A model generated the notes under the pieces. It had not been told where the DNA came from and ran no database searches. It saw only the letters and a program-made list of their open reading frames with translations. A stretch of 64,000 nt of DNA, from assembly GCA_030490835.1 (NCBI GenBank), contig CM059975.1, positions 6,289,579 to 6,353,578 on the forward strand, read 5' to 3'. The position numbers were made by a program, and so were the translations under genes. This stretch comes from Annona cherimola. Taxonomy: Eukaryota; Streptophyta; Magnoliopsida; Magnoliales; Annonaceae. Shown piece after piece: positions 33,579 to 46,431 of this stretch. How positions within the stretch are numbered: position 1 is the first letter of the stretch; each line of letters opens with the position of its first letter.

Positions 33579-36199
33579 GCAGCACGCAGCTAGCGGACGA
33601 AAATTGATCATTGCCCAAGAATTCCCCTGTGCTAAAATAAACTGATCGTTTTAGCTCAGCAGACATCGAACTTGTAGTTTTGAAATCTATCGAAAATTTT
33701 GAGATGCACGTCTCGGACTGTCGCCGTGTTTGATCCTATAATTCTTTAAATATAATTATTAGCATTTAAGAAAGGGTTAGTTTTTATATATACAGTCCTA
33801 CCAAAAGGGAATTCGTACGACTTTATTCGTTGTTCTTTAAATACTAAAATTCATGGCTTAGAGTTGCAAGTGGATAAAATTTTTTAGACTCTAAAATATA
33901 AGTATACGTTTAGAAAATTATTTAAATCTCCGTATGAGAGTTTTAGAATATTATGAAATTATAAAGTTGTTTCAAAGTATCAAGAGTTTCCAATGGGATG
34001 AAGAAATATAATTACAATGTAATGGTATTTATCGAGATGGTAAAAATTAATATTAAAATGTAAAAAATTACATTAGAATGTAAAAATATGAAAATTAAAA
34101 TTAATTATTTTATAAATGAAATTTTTTCCATCTTATTCGCATCGTTTTCGAACCTATTGAATACGAACCTATTGAATAAACTGGAATATGCCTTTAGATG
34201 TTAACTTGGGATTTTGTGGATTTTTATCATAAATAAATTATTTTTTATTGGTATTTTATACATAGGGGCTGATCCTCTTAGGTTGGCATAAAAAGCATAT
34301 TTTTAAATTTTTTATATACAAACATGTTAAAAGTTTCTATCATCTCAAAATTACGACAATGTTAGTATGTTTAAAAAAAATTAAAAATACTTAAAAATAT
34401 TCAAAAATAGTAAAACTTAATTTATAAATCTAATACACTTACCTTAACGTCGGTTGTCTCAACTCTCCGGTGAACTTATTTAAATTTGGACTTTAATATC
34501 AATTATTGAATGCTTATTAGTATTCTAAACCCAAACAGCTAACGTAAGAGAACTTTTCCTCGTATTTATGACTACACACGCAACCACTTTCACAGTTGAC
34601 GCGGAATAACCTAATACTCTCCCTTAAATGCATTTCCCAACGCACGCGAGGGCATATGCGAAGATGCGTCTCGTTTCCAGCTTGGATGTCTTTATCAGTT
34701 GGAGCCGTGCATGCCTCTGGGAAAACACGCATGCTGTTTTTCGCTCACAGAACCACTCGTTGTGGCCCCAGACCAAGCATGCCTGCCGCATCCTGTCCGT
34801 TGTGATATTGGTGCAATGGCATGGAAGAAATTCTAATAACAAGAAGCACCAGCTCAATCATGGAACCCCAATACCTCATCCACAGAAACATTTGCCAACG
34901 AAAATATTTTCCTTGGAGTTTTCATATGGAGCGAAAAATGTGATCCTATCATTCTCGATGCTAGTTGGTCAGTCAACGAGGAAGATTTGTCTTTTTTTTT
35001 TTTTTATGAAAAGATTTATCTTATTTAGGTGCTCAGGTATTGATTTTTTTTATATATATAGTAATATCGATTTCCATTTTACGATGAAAATGCATACATG
35101 AAGTGGTGGGGAGGTGCAGGTGCAACAGTTGGTAGATCAAGCTCGAGGATATCATGTTATATCATGCAATCCAAGGCTTTTGTCTCCCACAACCCGACGC
35201 ACTCAGCAACCAACGACATGCGTGACATGTGAGAACAGCTCCTCATCATCAGGCATTTCCATTTTTTCATGGTCCGAAGCAGTTGGGCCTGTATTTGACG
35301 GGCATCCGTGACGGGGAGAAACGGTAACGCGGGCTTAGACTAGCCTGTGAGTGGCGGGCCTGGGCCATTTAAAGACCGAATATGCCCAATCTATCGTCTT
35401 ATCTAAACGGCTAGCCAGTGGTTACTGGTCACCGTCCGATTTAGGTAGAGGCCAACGTGTCTGGCCAACAGAGATTTGGACAGGCCGTTACCTGACAAAT
35501 GTTCATAACGATAAATAAAATAAAAATAACGATGGAATCTCCCCTTTGCTGATTTTTGTGGAAAATGATCGGATGTTTCTGATAACAGTGGACCCGATAA
35601 AGACAATGGGCCGTAGCAAGGCTTTTCCAGCAATCAAATCCACGGCCCGAAAATGAGATGACAGAGACGTTTGAAAATAATCGAAAGGCTGTAAAAAATT
35701 GGGACAAATGTCAAATGGCCTATTTTTCGAGGTAGCCCACTCGACGCCAGTAGATGTGGGATGCACCTGTGATGGGATTAGTCACCTAATTCCCATGTCC
35801 AACCCATCGATAGCACCTACTTACCAAAAGGAGGGAGGTTCTATTTTACGAGGTCCTTGTAGCTTGTGCATAGCCACCTCTTCCGCCGCATTCCCGACTC
35901 CAGTGCTTCTCGAAAATGATAAAATATATACATATTTAATTTTGGCAAGTGCTACCAGCAAAAATTGCTAATTTCCTGTTAGTACTTAATACGCGCTGTA
36001 CATGGTCCGAAATCCGAAGTCTATTCGATCCCGAAAAGTAACTCCTGCGATTGCTTCTACGGCAGGCTTTGCAAACTTCACAGGAGGGCACCGATGCCGC
36101 CATTGACTCACCTTGGGCAAAATCACACATGCCCCTTGGCTGTCCTCACTGCATACTTTCAGCTGCACCGCAGTATGTGTGTTTACATTTGAAATTTTA
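33579..36199. other. Intergenic DNA, no gene recognised
   Basis: AT-rich to about 34450, with a segment at 34300-34440 that resembles the foldback family interior. It is then of mixed composition to 36190. Several ORFs of 60-157 codons overlap on both strands at 34517-36228 without any recognisable domain. I found no support for a gene. Confidence 0.4.
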
Positions 36200-36483
36200 G
36201 GGTGTGCTTGATGTCTAATACTTTTCAATTTAAAATAAATTTTTTATCTTCTGTAACTATTATATTTTTTAATTATTTTTGCACATTTTTTATACAAACT
36301 AATATTACCTTTCAATTATTTTCACACAACTACTTGCACAACTAATATATATATATATATTTAACTTTATTCTTTTTATATTTCATCATTATTCCTATCA
36401 TATTGCAATATTTCATACAAATCCGATAATTTTTATACAAAAAATTTTTCATTGAAAAGTTTTACTCCCCACCAAACACACCC
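36200..36483. mobile_element. Tourist-like MITE, copy 1 of a run of four
   Basis: Starts GGGTGTGCTTG and ends CCAAACACACCC, with TTA on both sides (36197-36199 and 36484-36486). Its length of 284 bp and its interior match the copy at 4874-5153 in the same orientation. Confidence 0.85.
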
Positions 36484-36486
36484 TTA

Positions 36487-36790
36487 GTGTTTGTTTGGAA
36501 AGTGGTAAAACTTTTCTGAGTGCCTGGTAATTTTAAAAACTTTTCCAACTAAAATTTTATCATCTAAAACTTTTCAGTCTTTACAATTATTCTATTTTTT
36601 ATATTTTTTCCATATAACTACGATACTTTTCAATTATTTTTACACAACTATTTATATAACTAACCTATCTATATTACTTTTATTCTTCACAATTACCCTT
36701 ATCGCATCATATCATATCATTTTCTATCAATTCAAAAAATTTTATAAAAAAAACTTTTCATTAAAAATTTTATCACTTCAAAACACACCC
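36487..36790. mobile_element. Tourist-like MITE, copy 2 of a run of four
   Basis: Starts GTGTTTGTTTGG directly after the TTA that ends copy 1, and ends AAAACACACCC followed by TTA (36791-36793). Same orientation as copy 1. Either it inserted into the target site of copy 1 or the two arose together. Confidence 0.82.
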
Positions 36791-36793
36791 TTA

Positions 36794-37020
36794 ATAAGAA
36801 GTCTTTGATGTAAAAGTTTTTGAATTAATAGAAAATGATGTAATATGATATAGATAATAATGAGAAGTAAATAAAATAAAGTTAAAATAAATTGGTTAAT
36901 TGTATGCGTAGTTATGTATAAATAATTGAAAAGTATAGTAGCTGCATGAGAATAAAAAAATATAATAATTGTGGAAATCGAAAAGTTTTTGTCAGAAATG
37001 TTTTTCTACCAAACACACCC
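36794..37020. mobile_element. Tourist-like MITE, copy 3 of a run of four, reversed
   Basis: The interior (aatgatgtaatatgatat, aataaagttaaaataaatt, aataattgaaaagtatag) is the reverse complement of copies 1 and 2. The right end reads CTACCAAACACACCC followed by TTA. The left terminus has lost its GGGTGTG. Confidence 0.75.
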
Positions 37021-37087
37021 TTAAATTAAAAATGAATAATCCAAAAAAATAAAAAGATAAATGTGAGAAATGTAAGTTTTACAATTA

Positions 37088-37321
37088 GAGTATGTTTGGG
37101 AAATGAAAAAAATTTTAGATAATTTTTTCAAAGTTTTTAAAATAAGAAAAAATAATGTAATATGATACGGACAAAAATGACGATTGCAAATAATAAAGTT
37201 AAAATAAATAAGTTATATGTATAGATAATTGTATAGAAATGATTAAAAATATGATTGTTGTGTAAAAATATGTGAATAAATAATAAAAAATAAAGCATTT
37301 GTGGTGCAAAGAAACAGAACC
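37088..37321. mobile_element. Tourist-like MITE, copy 4 of a run of four, reversed
   Basis: Starts GAGTATGTTTGGG after TTA (37085-37087) and ends AAAGAAACAGAACC before TTA (37322-37324). The interior is in the same orientation as copy 3. The ends are more diverged than those of copies 1 and 2, so it is probably older. Confidence 0.72.
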
Positions 37322-37324
37322 TTA

Positions 37325-38024
37325 ATTTCCACTTAGGGAGTTGTAAAAAAAAATCTTATCATCTTTACACACTATTTGATGTAATTTAGCGTATTGGTTA
37401 AATAACTATATTGCTTTTTATTATTATGTTTGCATTCTAATATTTTTATCTTTTCATATAATTATTTTATCTGTTTTATATTAATTTCTTGTTCCCAGTT
37501 ATTGTTTTGCTTATTCAAAATTTTGTAATACAATTTTTCCCCGTAACTTTTCTTCTTACCTTAAAGGCATGAAGCCGTGAACCCTTATCCTGCGCTAGTT
37601 GTACAGGCATTTTTAAAGTTTTTATTTTATTATTATTGTTTTTTAAAAAAAAAAAACACAATTCAAACTTCAAAGACAGCACCATGCAAATGGCAATCTG
37701 CCGAATGTAGTTGAGGTGGTGGGTTTTAGAAAGTGTTCAGGCCAGCCTGGCGTTTTAATCCCCACTGCAAGAAACCAACTACCGGGCTGAAGAGGGGTAG
37801 CCATGTGAACTGGACATTGGACTCGTAGCAGTAAATGCGAGTAGCAACGAAGATGATTTGATAATAAAGCAGTGGCCTACAATTACACCTGCATGCACTA
37901 GACAATTAATGCGATTGCCAGCCAGGAGGCGCATGGCTTTCGCTTCGTCGCCACCTCACCATAACGTGCAGTTTTTTGCAGGAATAAGTAGCGATCGCAG
38001 TGCCCAATCATGGAGCTGTTCATA
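37325..38024. other. Intergenic DNA, no gene seen
   Basis: AT-rich at first, then a less AT-rich part at 37660-38010. I see no gene or clear element. Confidence 0.4.
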
Positions 38025-38360
38025 AAACATATATTTTAAAATTTTATAAAATTATTAATCTAAGCATATATTTTAATTTATAGATTAAGATTTATCATTT
38101 TTTCGACAAGAAGGATCTGATGGATTTATTTTGAAAAAATGTATACATTTATTTTTAAAATTTTAAATACTAAATATATACACATACCAAAATTTCAGGA
38201 GCATTTAGTATTTTTTTTGAGTACGGAAGTATTTAGTATTTAAAATTTCAAAATAAATATATTTACATACCCAAAAATAATAAAACTTAGTTTGTATATT
38301 AAATAAGTCTAGATTAATAATTTTACTAAAAATTTATAAAAACAAAAAATGTATTTTTCG
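38025..38360. mobile_element. Foldback-family MITE
   Basis: The left part (acatatattttaaaattttat, attaatctaagcatat) is mirrored by the right part (gtctagattaataatttta, aatgtatttttcg). It is an inverted-repeat element that resembles the interior of the foldback at 16725-17134. Its ends and any target duplication are unclear. Confidence 0.5.
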
Positions 38361-39930
38361 AACCAATATGAAATGATCATTTGCCGAGCCAAATTGCCAA
38401 TTAATTTTGATTGAAATATATAACCTACATAAAGTATCAATATCTTTTAAGAGTCATTTTTGACTGGTCAAAAATATAACTTTTTTATTTATTGTAAAAC
38501 AGTTATATGTGCATTATTCCGTAAATAAAGCGTTATTGATTTTGAAGACGTTTATATATATTTAAAAAATTCAAAATATATAATTATTTTAGTCATTTTT
38601 AAGTTTTATTATTTTCGAATATGATATACATGTATTTATTAATTTCAAATGATTACTAAAATGTTCTTATGTTTGAAATTTGGAAAACATACAAACATCT
38701 TTAAAATGATAAAAATTGATTTATGAATTATATATAGTTGAATTAACTATTTTATAAACAAATTAAAAAAATATTTTTTTTGCCTAGTCACAAATGGCGG
38801 TCAGGCGCAACTGATGGACCGGCAAACATAAATTTATAAAAAAAATATTATTTTATTTCTATGGTTATAACAGGAAGAGAGCGCGACAGGACGTTTCTTT
38901 TTTTAAATTCTCGTTTGCACTTTGCAGTACCGTCTCTTATTTTTTAATACATATCATTCTACTTTCCTATTTCCCTATAAACAATAACTCATCTTCATTT
39001 CTAATTAAAAAAAAGCTCATCCTCATCCACTCTTAGCATTCAAATTTTAATCTCATTTCACCAAGTTGAATACCTGAAACTGGCTTTAAGGTTCTCCAAT
39101 GTTTCTTTCCACTGGCAGAAGAAAAATACCTTGATGGCTTCTCTCATCCAGATTGCTTGAAGCATTAAAGGGTATCCAATTAGATAAAATAAGATAATAG
39201 CGAGATGAAATTCTCATTTTTAATTTTTTTTTTTTTTTAATTTTCAGTACTATTTTTTAGTTTAATACATGAACAAGACATTCAATTTCTCCTGCGAATT
39301 CATCCCCATGCATGCACCGTAAGAGGTTACATGATTGGTTAGTATTTCCGAAGCGGGTTTACCGGACTTCGGAATCAGTTCTCAATCCCATTGAACCCGA
39401 AAGTTTCCGCCCATACAACGAAATGTGGCCCAATTAAAAAAGACAACCCTTAACTCCATTGCATTCCACAGTTCCACTCTCTCCTCTTGTCATTTTTTCC
39501 CTAGCGACCCGATACTCGTCTTTTTGGACGCTATCCTATCTGTCATTTCCTTTCAGATCCTCGCTAGTTCCGGAAACGAATAAGGCGTTATGTTTACGTA
39601 AATGCGACTGTTATTAGCATCTGAAATTCCGGATCCAATGTTTGCAGATTCGCGCGCCTGTAAATCCAGATGTCGCGATTATTAGCAGCCTGCATGGAGA
39701 AAAGTAAAGGGCCCTGTTAGGAATGGGCTTTGAGAGCCAGTTAATGTGTACTGAGAACGAAAAATTATATTAAGATGTAAGAAATTTTATTTATTGAAAA
39801 ATGAAGGATTTTATAAAATTTATAAAACATAGCATTAAAATTGGGAAACATTTTTTAGGTATGGGAAATCATATTCCATTTCATTCAATCGGATGATCTG
39901 AGCAGGAGCTTAAAGTATTATCTGACGGCG
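38361..39930. other. Intergenic DNA, no gene seen
   Basis: A further segment at about 38560-38790 again resembles the foldback family. The rest is AT-rich with poly-A/T tracts, becoming less so from about 39280. It may include the distal promoter of the NPH3/BTB gene. Confidence 0.4.
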
Positions 39931-41036
39931 ATAACGTGGTGAACGGATCTGATCTTCTGCTTCAGATGGGGCGGAATCGGAGTGCCGGCGACTGTTTGTC
40001 TATGGACCACCTGTCGCACGTGCAAATGCTGAGGTTGTTGGAGTCGTGTTTAGTTGGTACGTGTGGCGTATGGGAGCCTGAAAGAAAGAAACCTGTACCA
40101 CAGTCTACGGCAGGGCAGCAGCAGAGAAAGTAGAAAAGAGTCCAACCTCCGTCTCAAGGGCTTTTTGGTAATTTGACCTCGTGGGTGTGAGGAATTTCGC
40201 CACCCCGGGGAAGACTGGAGTGGGGGGGTTGAATTTGGTCTTAACTTTGGAAAATTTGAAGTTTTTTTGGGCGGTTTCAAGAGTGGTTTGACTAGAAACT
40301 GGTCTTAGGCTGAGGGATTTTGGTGTGGTTTTGGAATTGGGTTTTGTTCCTCGCTTCTCTTTGTGAGTGAGTTTCTGATTCTGGGTGATTCCAGCTTGAG
40401 AGAGGAAGATTTTGGCTTGAAATTTGCATTTGGCTAGCGTTTTTCGTTTATTGGATTGGTGTTTTGAGACTTGAGAGTCGTTTGGGGTCTCTCTACGGGG
40501 CTGCTTTGTCTTTTCGGACGGTTATGAAGTGGGAATCTCTGGAAATTTGATTTTAGTGCTGAGTTTGGTCGGGTTTTAGTAGAAGGGTTTGGGTGGATTT
40601 TGGAATTGAGGTCGTCTCAGAAATCAGAATTACTTAAAAGAGTTCCGGGATAGCGGTTTCTGGCCAAAGTTTGTAGCTTTTGCGTTGAATTCGCCCTTGA
40701 GTGCGGCTGTCTGGTCTGAAATTATAACCTTTGGAGGATTTGGACTTGACTCTGATGCTTTTAGAGGCCTTTCCAGTGATTTTCACACCTTTAGAAAATT
40801 TAAGGCTGAAAGTTGTAGAATCTTGTTCTCCGTTTGGCGTATCGATGATTGGCAAGTTTGAATACTGGATGTTGTTACCTGTTTTAAGATGGGTTTAGCA
40901 CTTAAATTATGGGGTATTTTTGACTTCGTGGGGCGTCAGTGAGCTTGAATTGGGTGGGAAATTTCAAATATTCCTTAATCTCTGCTCTCATTTGAATATA
41001 GGACTAGCATCTTTGTATTAGTTGAGTTCTGTGGAA
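39931..41036 (+). promoter_or_regulatory. Promoter and leader of the NPH3/BTB gene
   Basis: From about 40140 the plus strand is markedly G- and T-rich (gtggggggg, gggttttgttcctcgc, ggtcgtctcag), as is common for plant leader introns. The last part before the ATG (aggactagcatc) looks like an AG acceptor. A leader intron is therefore likely, but I did not fix the transcription start. Confidence 0.45.
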
Positions 41037-44000
41037 ATGGCTTGTATGAAGCTAGGATCAAAGTCAGATGCATTCCGACGGCAGGGGCAAGCCTGGTATG
41101 TTGTTTTCTTGCTCCTTTGAATTTACGTCCAACAACATCTTAGTCGTTCATGGTTGTTTTGCTGCTGTTGCCTGCCCTTTGCTTGGAATATGCACATCTG
41201 TTGGTTCTGCAATTGTATATGCGATAGTTGATTACTCGAGATCTCCGTAGTTTACATAGGATCCTCCAGCGGTTTGGTCTGCCCATCAGTTGGCTTGCAG
41301 TTTTTCATTAAAGAATACAATGGTCCAAATGAAATGACAACGGCTGAAGTTAGTTGTGTGATCTACGGCGCACTTTTCAGGTGGACATTGCTGATGGCCC
41401 ATTCCCATATTCATAAATCAGAGCAAGACACGTGGAAGAGGAGCTCCTAGTCATGGAACTCTTCAACTGGTTCTTTCATTCTTTGAGATTGCTACTTGAA
41501 TAGGACACAGCTAGATTGGCATGTGTCGCTGCTGGGGGTCAATTACACGAGTGTCTTATTAATTCTCTTGCACTTGAGAATGTGATTTTACTACAGAAGT
41601 ACGAAGTTTGGGTATGACTACATAATACGGTGTGTCCTGTCAATATCAGCCTTCATTCCGAGCTAACAAATAAGCTTGAAATATCGTGTACATTTAATGC
41701 CTTAAATCCACTTTATTATACAGTGAATATGAATTGATGATGCTGCATCCTATGTGGGTTAGCTGCATTTTTTGGATCTTTAAAGTTTGAAGATTTCTGA
41801 ATTGTCCTTTCTGAAACTACTTAGTCATCGAATCAATTTGCTCATTTTCAGCCTACTAGAGGACCGAAAAATATGTCAGAAGTCCTCTTTACTTTAGCTA
41901 TGGAAGTCCATGCCATATTTTTTAGTTCTTTTTACACGCTAACCATGGTTTCCAAAATAAGTTGAAATGTATTTTCCCCCATAGTTCATCAGCTCATACA
42001 TCTTCAATGTCGGTAGGACCCTATCGACATGAATTAGTAGTGTCACAAGGTGAATTTTTGTCATGGTGGGCTTTTCTGAGAGTTTGTCTCTTGCTTTCAT
42101 TATTTTCCTTGCTTCTTTCTTCCCTTTGACAATGAATTAAGCTTTGGCCTAAATTTGAGCCCAATCTATGCAAATCTTCACGTTTTTCTATTCTCACGGT
42201 CATGCAAGTTGAAGACTTACCAGTCATTGCCTCTTTTTCATCCTGCCATGTTTTTGCATTGTATTTACAATTGAGTGGGCCCGAATCCATCAAATACAGC
42301 ATTCAAGCGCAATTTATGTTTGGATTATGTGGTTGAATTTCAGCTTGTCAAATTTGTACAACAGTGTCATCAGTAATCATAAATACGGTCCTTCCTATTG
42401 TGCAGGTTCTGTACAACTGGCCTACCAAGTGATGTTATTGTTGAAGTTGGAGTGATGTCCTTTCATCTTCACAAGGTGATTCTTTCTCACATCGCATGTG
42501 AATCGCATTTTGAGCCTTATAGTGGGGCTTGCATGTTTTATATTATCTAAGCCATTGTGGCACTCAGTAATTCTAAGATGAATCTTCATAACCCGCATTT
42601 GAAATCTTATGGGCTTGTGCTCGAACCTGAACTTAGACATATGGTATTATTTGAAACTTGTCCTATAAACCATATGAATATCCCTGAAAACTGGTATTCT
42701 GTAAAGAGACTGCATCTGGCAAGTGTTTATTATGATAAAAGTAATTGGAGTTAACAACCCTGTAGGCTGTAGCTGTGAGGTTGTTGGATTCATTGATAAT
42801 CAACTGGTCCTATTCCTACTGTTCAAATGCCTTGTCATCTGTGTTGTTGCATTCAATATATCCTATTCCTGCTGTTCAACTGGACCTATCCTAGAAAGCT
42901 TGATGTTTTTGAGTGTCATCTGTGTTGTTGTATTCAATGTATCCTTACCATGCAAAAAGGACAATATTGATGTTGCTATGAACTTATAATGGAACATGCT
43001 TTGGGCGAGGTTCATTGGAGTAGTAGGGGCCATTAACACTCCAAATCCATGCCCAAAGAGTATTCATTAAGTTTTCCAGGTTATACCACTGTCTACGTGA
43101 TGATTTTGCAGTTTTGTTTCTACTTATTCCAAGGATGCTTGATATGTGAGAGTAATTAGTGAAACCCACGTGCTAAATGGCAGATTCATATTGTTAAATC
43201 AGGGAAGATAAGACCCTGACGTGTTTTTTGTATGTGGGTTCATTTGGATTTGCAGCCGACTTAATAAATTGTCTAGATGACTAAAACTTGCACCATCATG
43301 CATAATTGTTTTGATTTATAACGGCCTATTCACATAACACCCTTATGCAGTATTTTGGCATTATCCCAAATCCCAATCCTTTCAGGGCCTCCTGTCATGG
43401 GCTCATGTGGTGCATCGTTTTGTTGCAGTTCCCATTGATGTCTAGAAGCGGTCTTCTTGAAAGATTGATTGGAGAAGCATCCAAGAAGAGGGAAGGGGAC
43501 TGTGTTATACTGCTACCAGATATACCTGGGGGTATTCAGTCATTCGAATTAGTTGCCAAGTTCTGCTATGGGGTGAAACTAGAGCTAACTGCTGCAAATG
43601 TTGTCTATTTGAGATGTGCTGCTGAATTTCTTGAGATGACTGAAGAATATGGAGAGGGAAATTTGATTTCTCAGACTGAGTTTTTCCTTAACCAAGTTGT
43701 TCTCCGCAGTTGGAAAGATTCAATCAAGGCACTCCAAACATGCGAGGATGTTCTTCCCTATGCTGAAGATCTTCACATTGTGAGGATATGCATTGATTCA
43801 TTGGCCACAAAAGCATGTACAGACCCAAATTTGTTTGGGTGGCCTATGATGGAGCGAGGACCTATGCAAAGCCCAGGTGGTAGTGTGTTGTGGAATGGGA
43901 TAAGCACTGGGGCCCGTTTGAGAAATGTTAATTCAGACTGGTGGTACGAAGATGTTTCATCCTTAAGCCTTCCTCTTTACAAAAGGTTGACTGCAGTCAT

Positions 44001-45674
44001 GGAATCTCGTGGAATCAAACAAGAGACATTGGCGGGTTCACTCGCATTCTATGCAAGACGATATCTTCCAGGCCTCAATCGACGCCATAGCTTCAATGAA
44101 TCTAGTGCCCGTATAGCGCGTACTCCATCTGAAGAAGAGCAGAAACGCCTGATTGTAGAGATTGATGGCTTGCTACCCATGCAAAAAGGCGCTATGTCAA
44201 CAAAATTCCTAGTTGGGCTTCTTCGTACAGCCATGATTCTGCATGTGGGGTCATCATGTGTGTCAAACTTTGAGAAAAGGATTGGAATGCAGCTCGACCA
44301 GGCTAGCTTGGAAGATCTTCTGATGCCCAACTTGTCTGATGCAACAGAGACACTCTATGATGTGGAATGTGTTCAGCGGATTCTTGAGCATTTTTTAACT
44401 GTAGAACAGGAAACTGGTGGGGCATCCCCATGTTCCATTGATAATGGGCAACTGATGGGTTCACCTTCCTTAACACCTATTACTATGGTGGCAAAACTTA
44501 TTGATGGTTACCTTGCGGAAGTTGCACCTGATGTTAACTTGAAACCTTTGAAGTTTCAGACTTTGGCTGCAGCAGTCCCGGATTATGCCAGGCCATTTGA
44601 TGATGGACTTTATCGTGCCATTGACATATACTTGAAGGTAATAATGGATATGCCTTGCACTCCGAATCATCAAACCATACATGGGTAGTTTGTTGTTTGT
44701 GCACATGACATTGGTCATGTATTTGATCGTCATTTTCTTTGTTAGAAGAAAGGATTTAATGCACATATTTATGCTAGGGTTACAGGGTGCATCTACCTTG
44801 TGATGTGTTCAATATTGCAATCCTTTAGTATGGAATCTAAGATAAGGTCAATTGCCACCCATTTGGAAGGTTGGCGCATAGAAAGTCTGGATGGGGATAG
44901 TTTCCACTAAATTGTTCTTGTTCAAATGGGGGAAAAGGAAAAAAGGACAACCAGAAAATGATGTTCTCGCTTTTTATAGATAATAATTGTAAATGTATAT
45001 GCTTTATCCTTTTCTTACACCTCACAATTTTAAGCTCAGCTTTTTGGCATCCATTCAATTTTCAGGCCCACCCATGGCTCTCGGAGAGTGAGAGAGAACA
45101 GTTGTGCAGGCTGCTGGATTGCCAGAAGCTCTCCTTGGAAGCCTGCACCCATGCTGCACAAAACGAGAGGCTCCCCCTTAGAGTCATTGTCCAAGTTTTG
45201 TTCTTTGAGCAGTTGCAATTAAGATCATCAATCGCTGGCTGCTTCCTGGTTTCGGATAATCTTGATGGTGGGTCACGCCCATTGAGGGGTGGTGTTGCTG
45301 GGGGACTTGGTGAAGGAGGTGGGTGGGCTACAGCCATCAGAGAGAACCAGGCGTTGAAAATTGGAATGGATAACATGAGAATGCGGGTGTCAGAGCTCGA
45401 GAAGGAGTGCTTGAACATGCGACAAGAGATTGAGAAGCTAGGGCGGGGAAGGAGCACATTGGGTATTGCACCCAAAAAGTTTGGGCTCAAGCAGATGTGC
45501 AGCGCACAGGCAGCTTCTGTGAGCGATCAAAGTGCTAAACCCAGCAAATTCGAGAGGGTCAAGGAGAGGCATCATGAGAAGGTTGAGAGGATGAAGGACA
45601 AGCGTCATGAGAGGGTGGAGAAAGTGAAGGACAGGCACAATGAGAAGCACAAGAAGTTGTCTTTAGATGGGTAG
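41037..45674 (+). CDS. NPH3 family BTB/POZ protein, similar to Arabidopsis At1g30440
   Basis: Exons 41037-41095, 42406-42475, 43429-44637 and 45066-45674 give 648 aa, with all splice sites GT-AG and phases joining. The protein opens [13 protein letters not shown]. It has a BTB domain (about 28-130, with [11 protein letters not shown] and [13 protein letters not shown]), then the NPH3 domain from about 213 ([18 protein letters not shown]) through the conserved [10 protein letters not shown] near 460. A coiled-coil ([20 protein letters not shown]) and a highly charged tail follow. NPH3/BTB proteins act as plasma-membrane signalling partners or CUL3 adaptors in phototropism and auxin responses; this member is not individually characterised to my knowledge. 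Against At1g30440 the order of motifs is the same. The last about 40 residues form Lys/Glu/His-rich near-repeats of K(D/E)(R/K)H(H/N)EKVE type that I do not recall from relatives. Confidence 0.94.
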
Positions 45675-46138
45675 CCTTGAATTCTTTTGCTGAATGATTG
45701 ATTTGAATGAGTCTTGTTGATTCCACACGCACCTGGGCATTTGCATGATTAGACCCAATCTTCAGTTGGGCCACATCAGCCAGCTAACCTACCAATTCTT
45801 GTTGGAGGTGTCAAGTGCGAGCATTTTGACGGTCAGATGATTTCTTGGACGCACTAGGCTGGAATGGGTGACTGTTTGGGCGATGACATTTGTATGTTGG
45901 TGTTCATTCAAATACCGGCGTGGTATGTCGGTTGTAGGGTGGTTCGTGTGGAACGAGCAAAACTCATTGCGTTCCTTAAATTGTTTTACCTTTTTCCAGT
46001 TCAAAACTTTGGATCTGATGTATATGTTGTTCATTGTGGTGTAATTGTGTTCTTTGTAAGAGTAATGAAACATTTAAAACTATCCATCTTTCCAATTCTG
46101 TTCCCTTTGCCTTTTGCCTTATTTCTATTATGCTATTA
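45675..46138. other. 3' region of the NPH3/BTB gene
   Basis: Probable 3' UTR and downstream flank, ending at a Tourist-like MITE. No other gene. Confidence 0.45.
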
Positions 46139-46428
46139 GGTGTGTTTGGTTGGAGGTAAAACTTTTAATGAAAAGTTTTGGGGGTAGAAGTTGTCAGATT
46201 GATAGAAAATAATATGATATAACAGGGGTAATGATGAGAAATAAAGAGAATAAAGTTAAAATAGATAGGTTAGTTGTATGGGTAGTTGTATAGAAATGAT
46301 TGAAAAGTAGGGTAGTTTGTATAGAAAAATGTGAAAAAATAATTAAAAAATAGAGTAATTATGGAGAGTGAAAAATTTTTGGTTGAAAATTTTAGTTAAT
46401 ATATTTTGACCGCAAACAAACACACCCA
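46139..46428. mobile_element. Tourist-like MITE downstream of the NPH3/BTB gene
   Basis: Starts GGTGTGTTTGGTTGG and ends CAAACAAACACACCCA, bordered by TTA (46136-46138) and TTA (46429-46431). The interior (gatatgatataacaggggtaatgatgag, aataaagttaaaatagat) is in reverse orientation relative to the copy at 4874. Confidence 0.85.
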
Positions 46429-46431
46429 TTA

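Noticed and set aside
34517..36228. Possible gene from several 60-157 codon ORFs
   Set aside because: No domain, no consistent splice model, and open frames on both strands.
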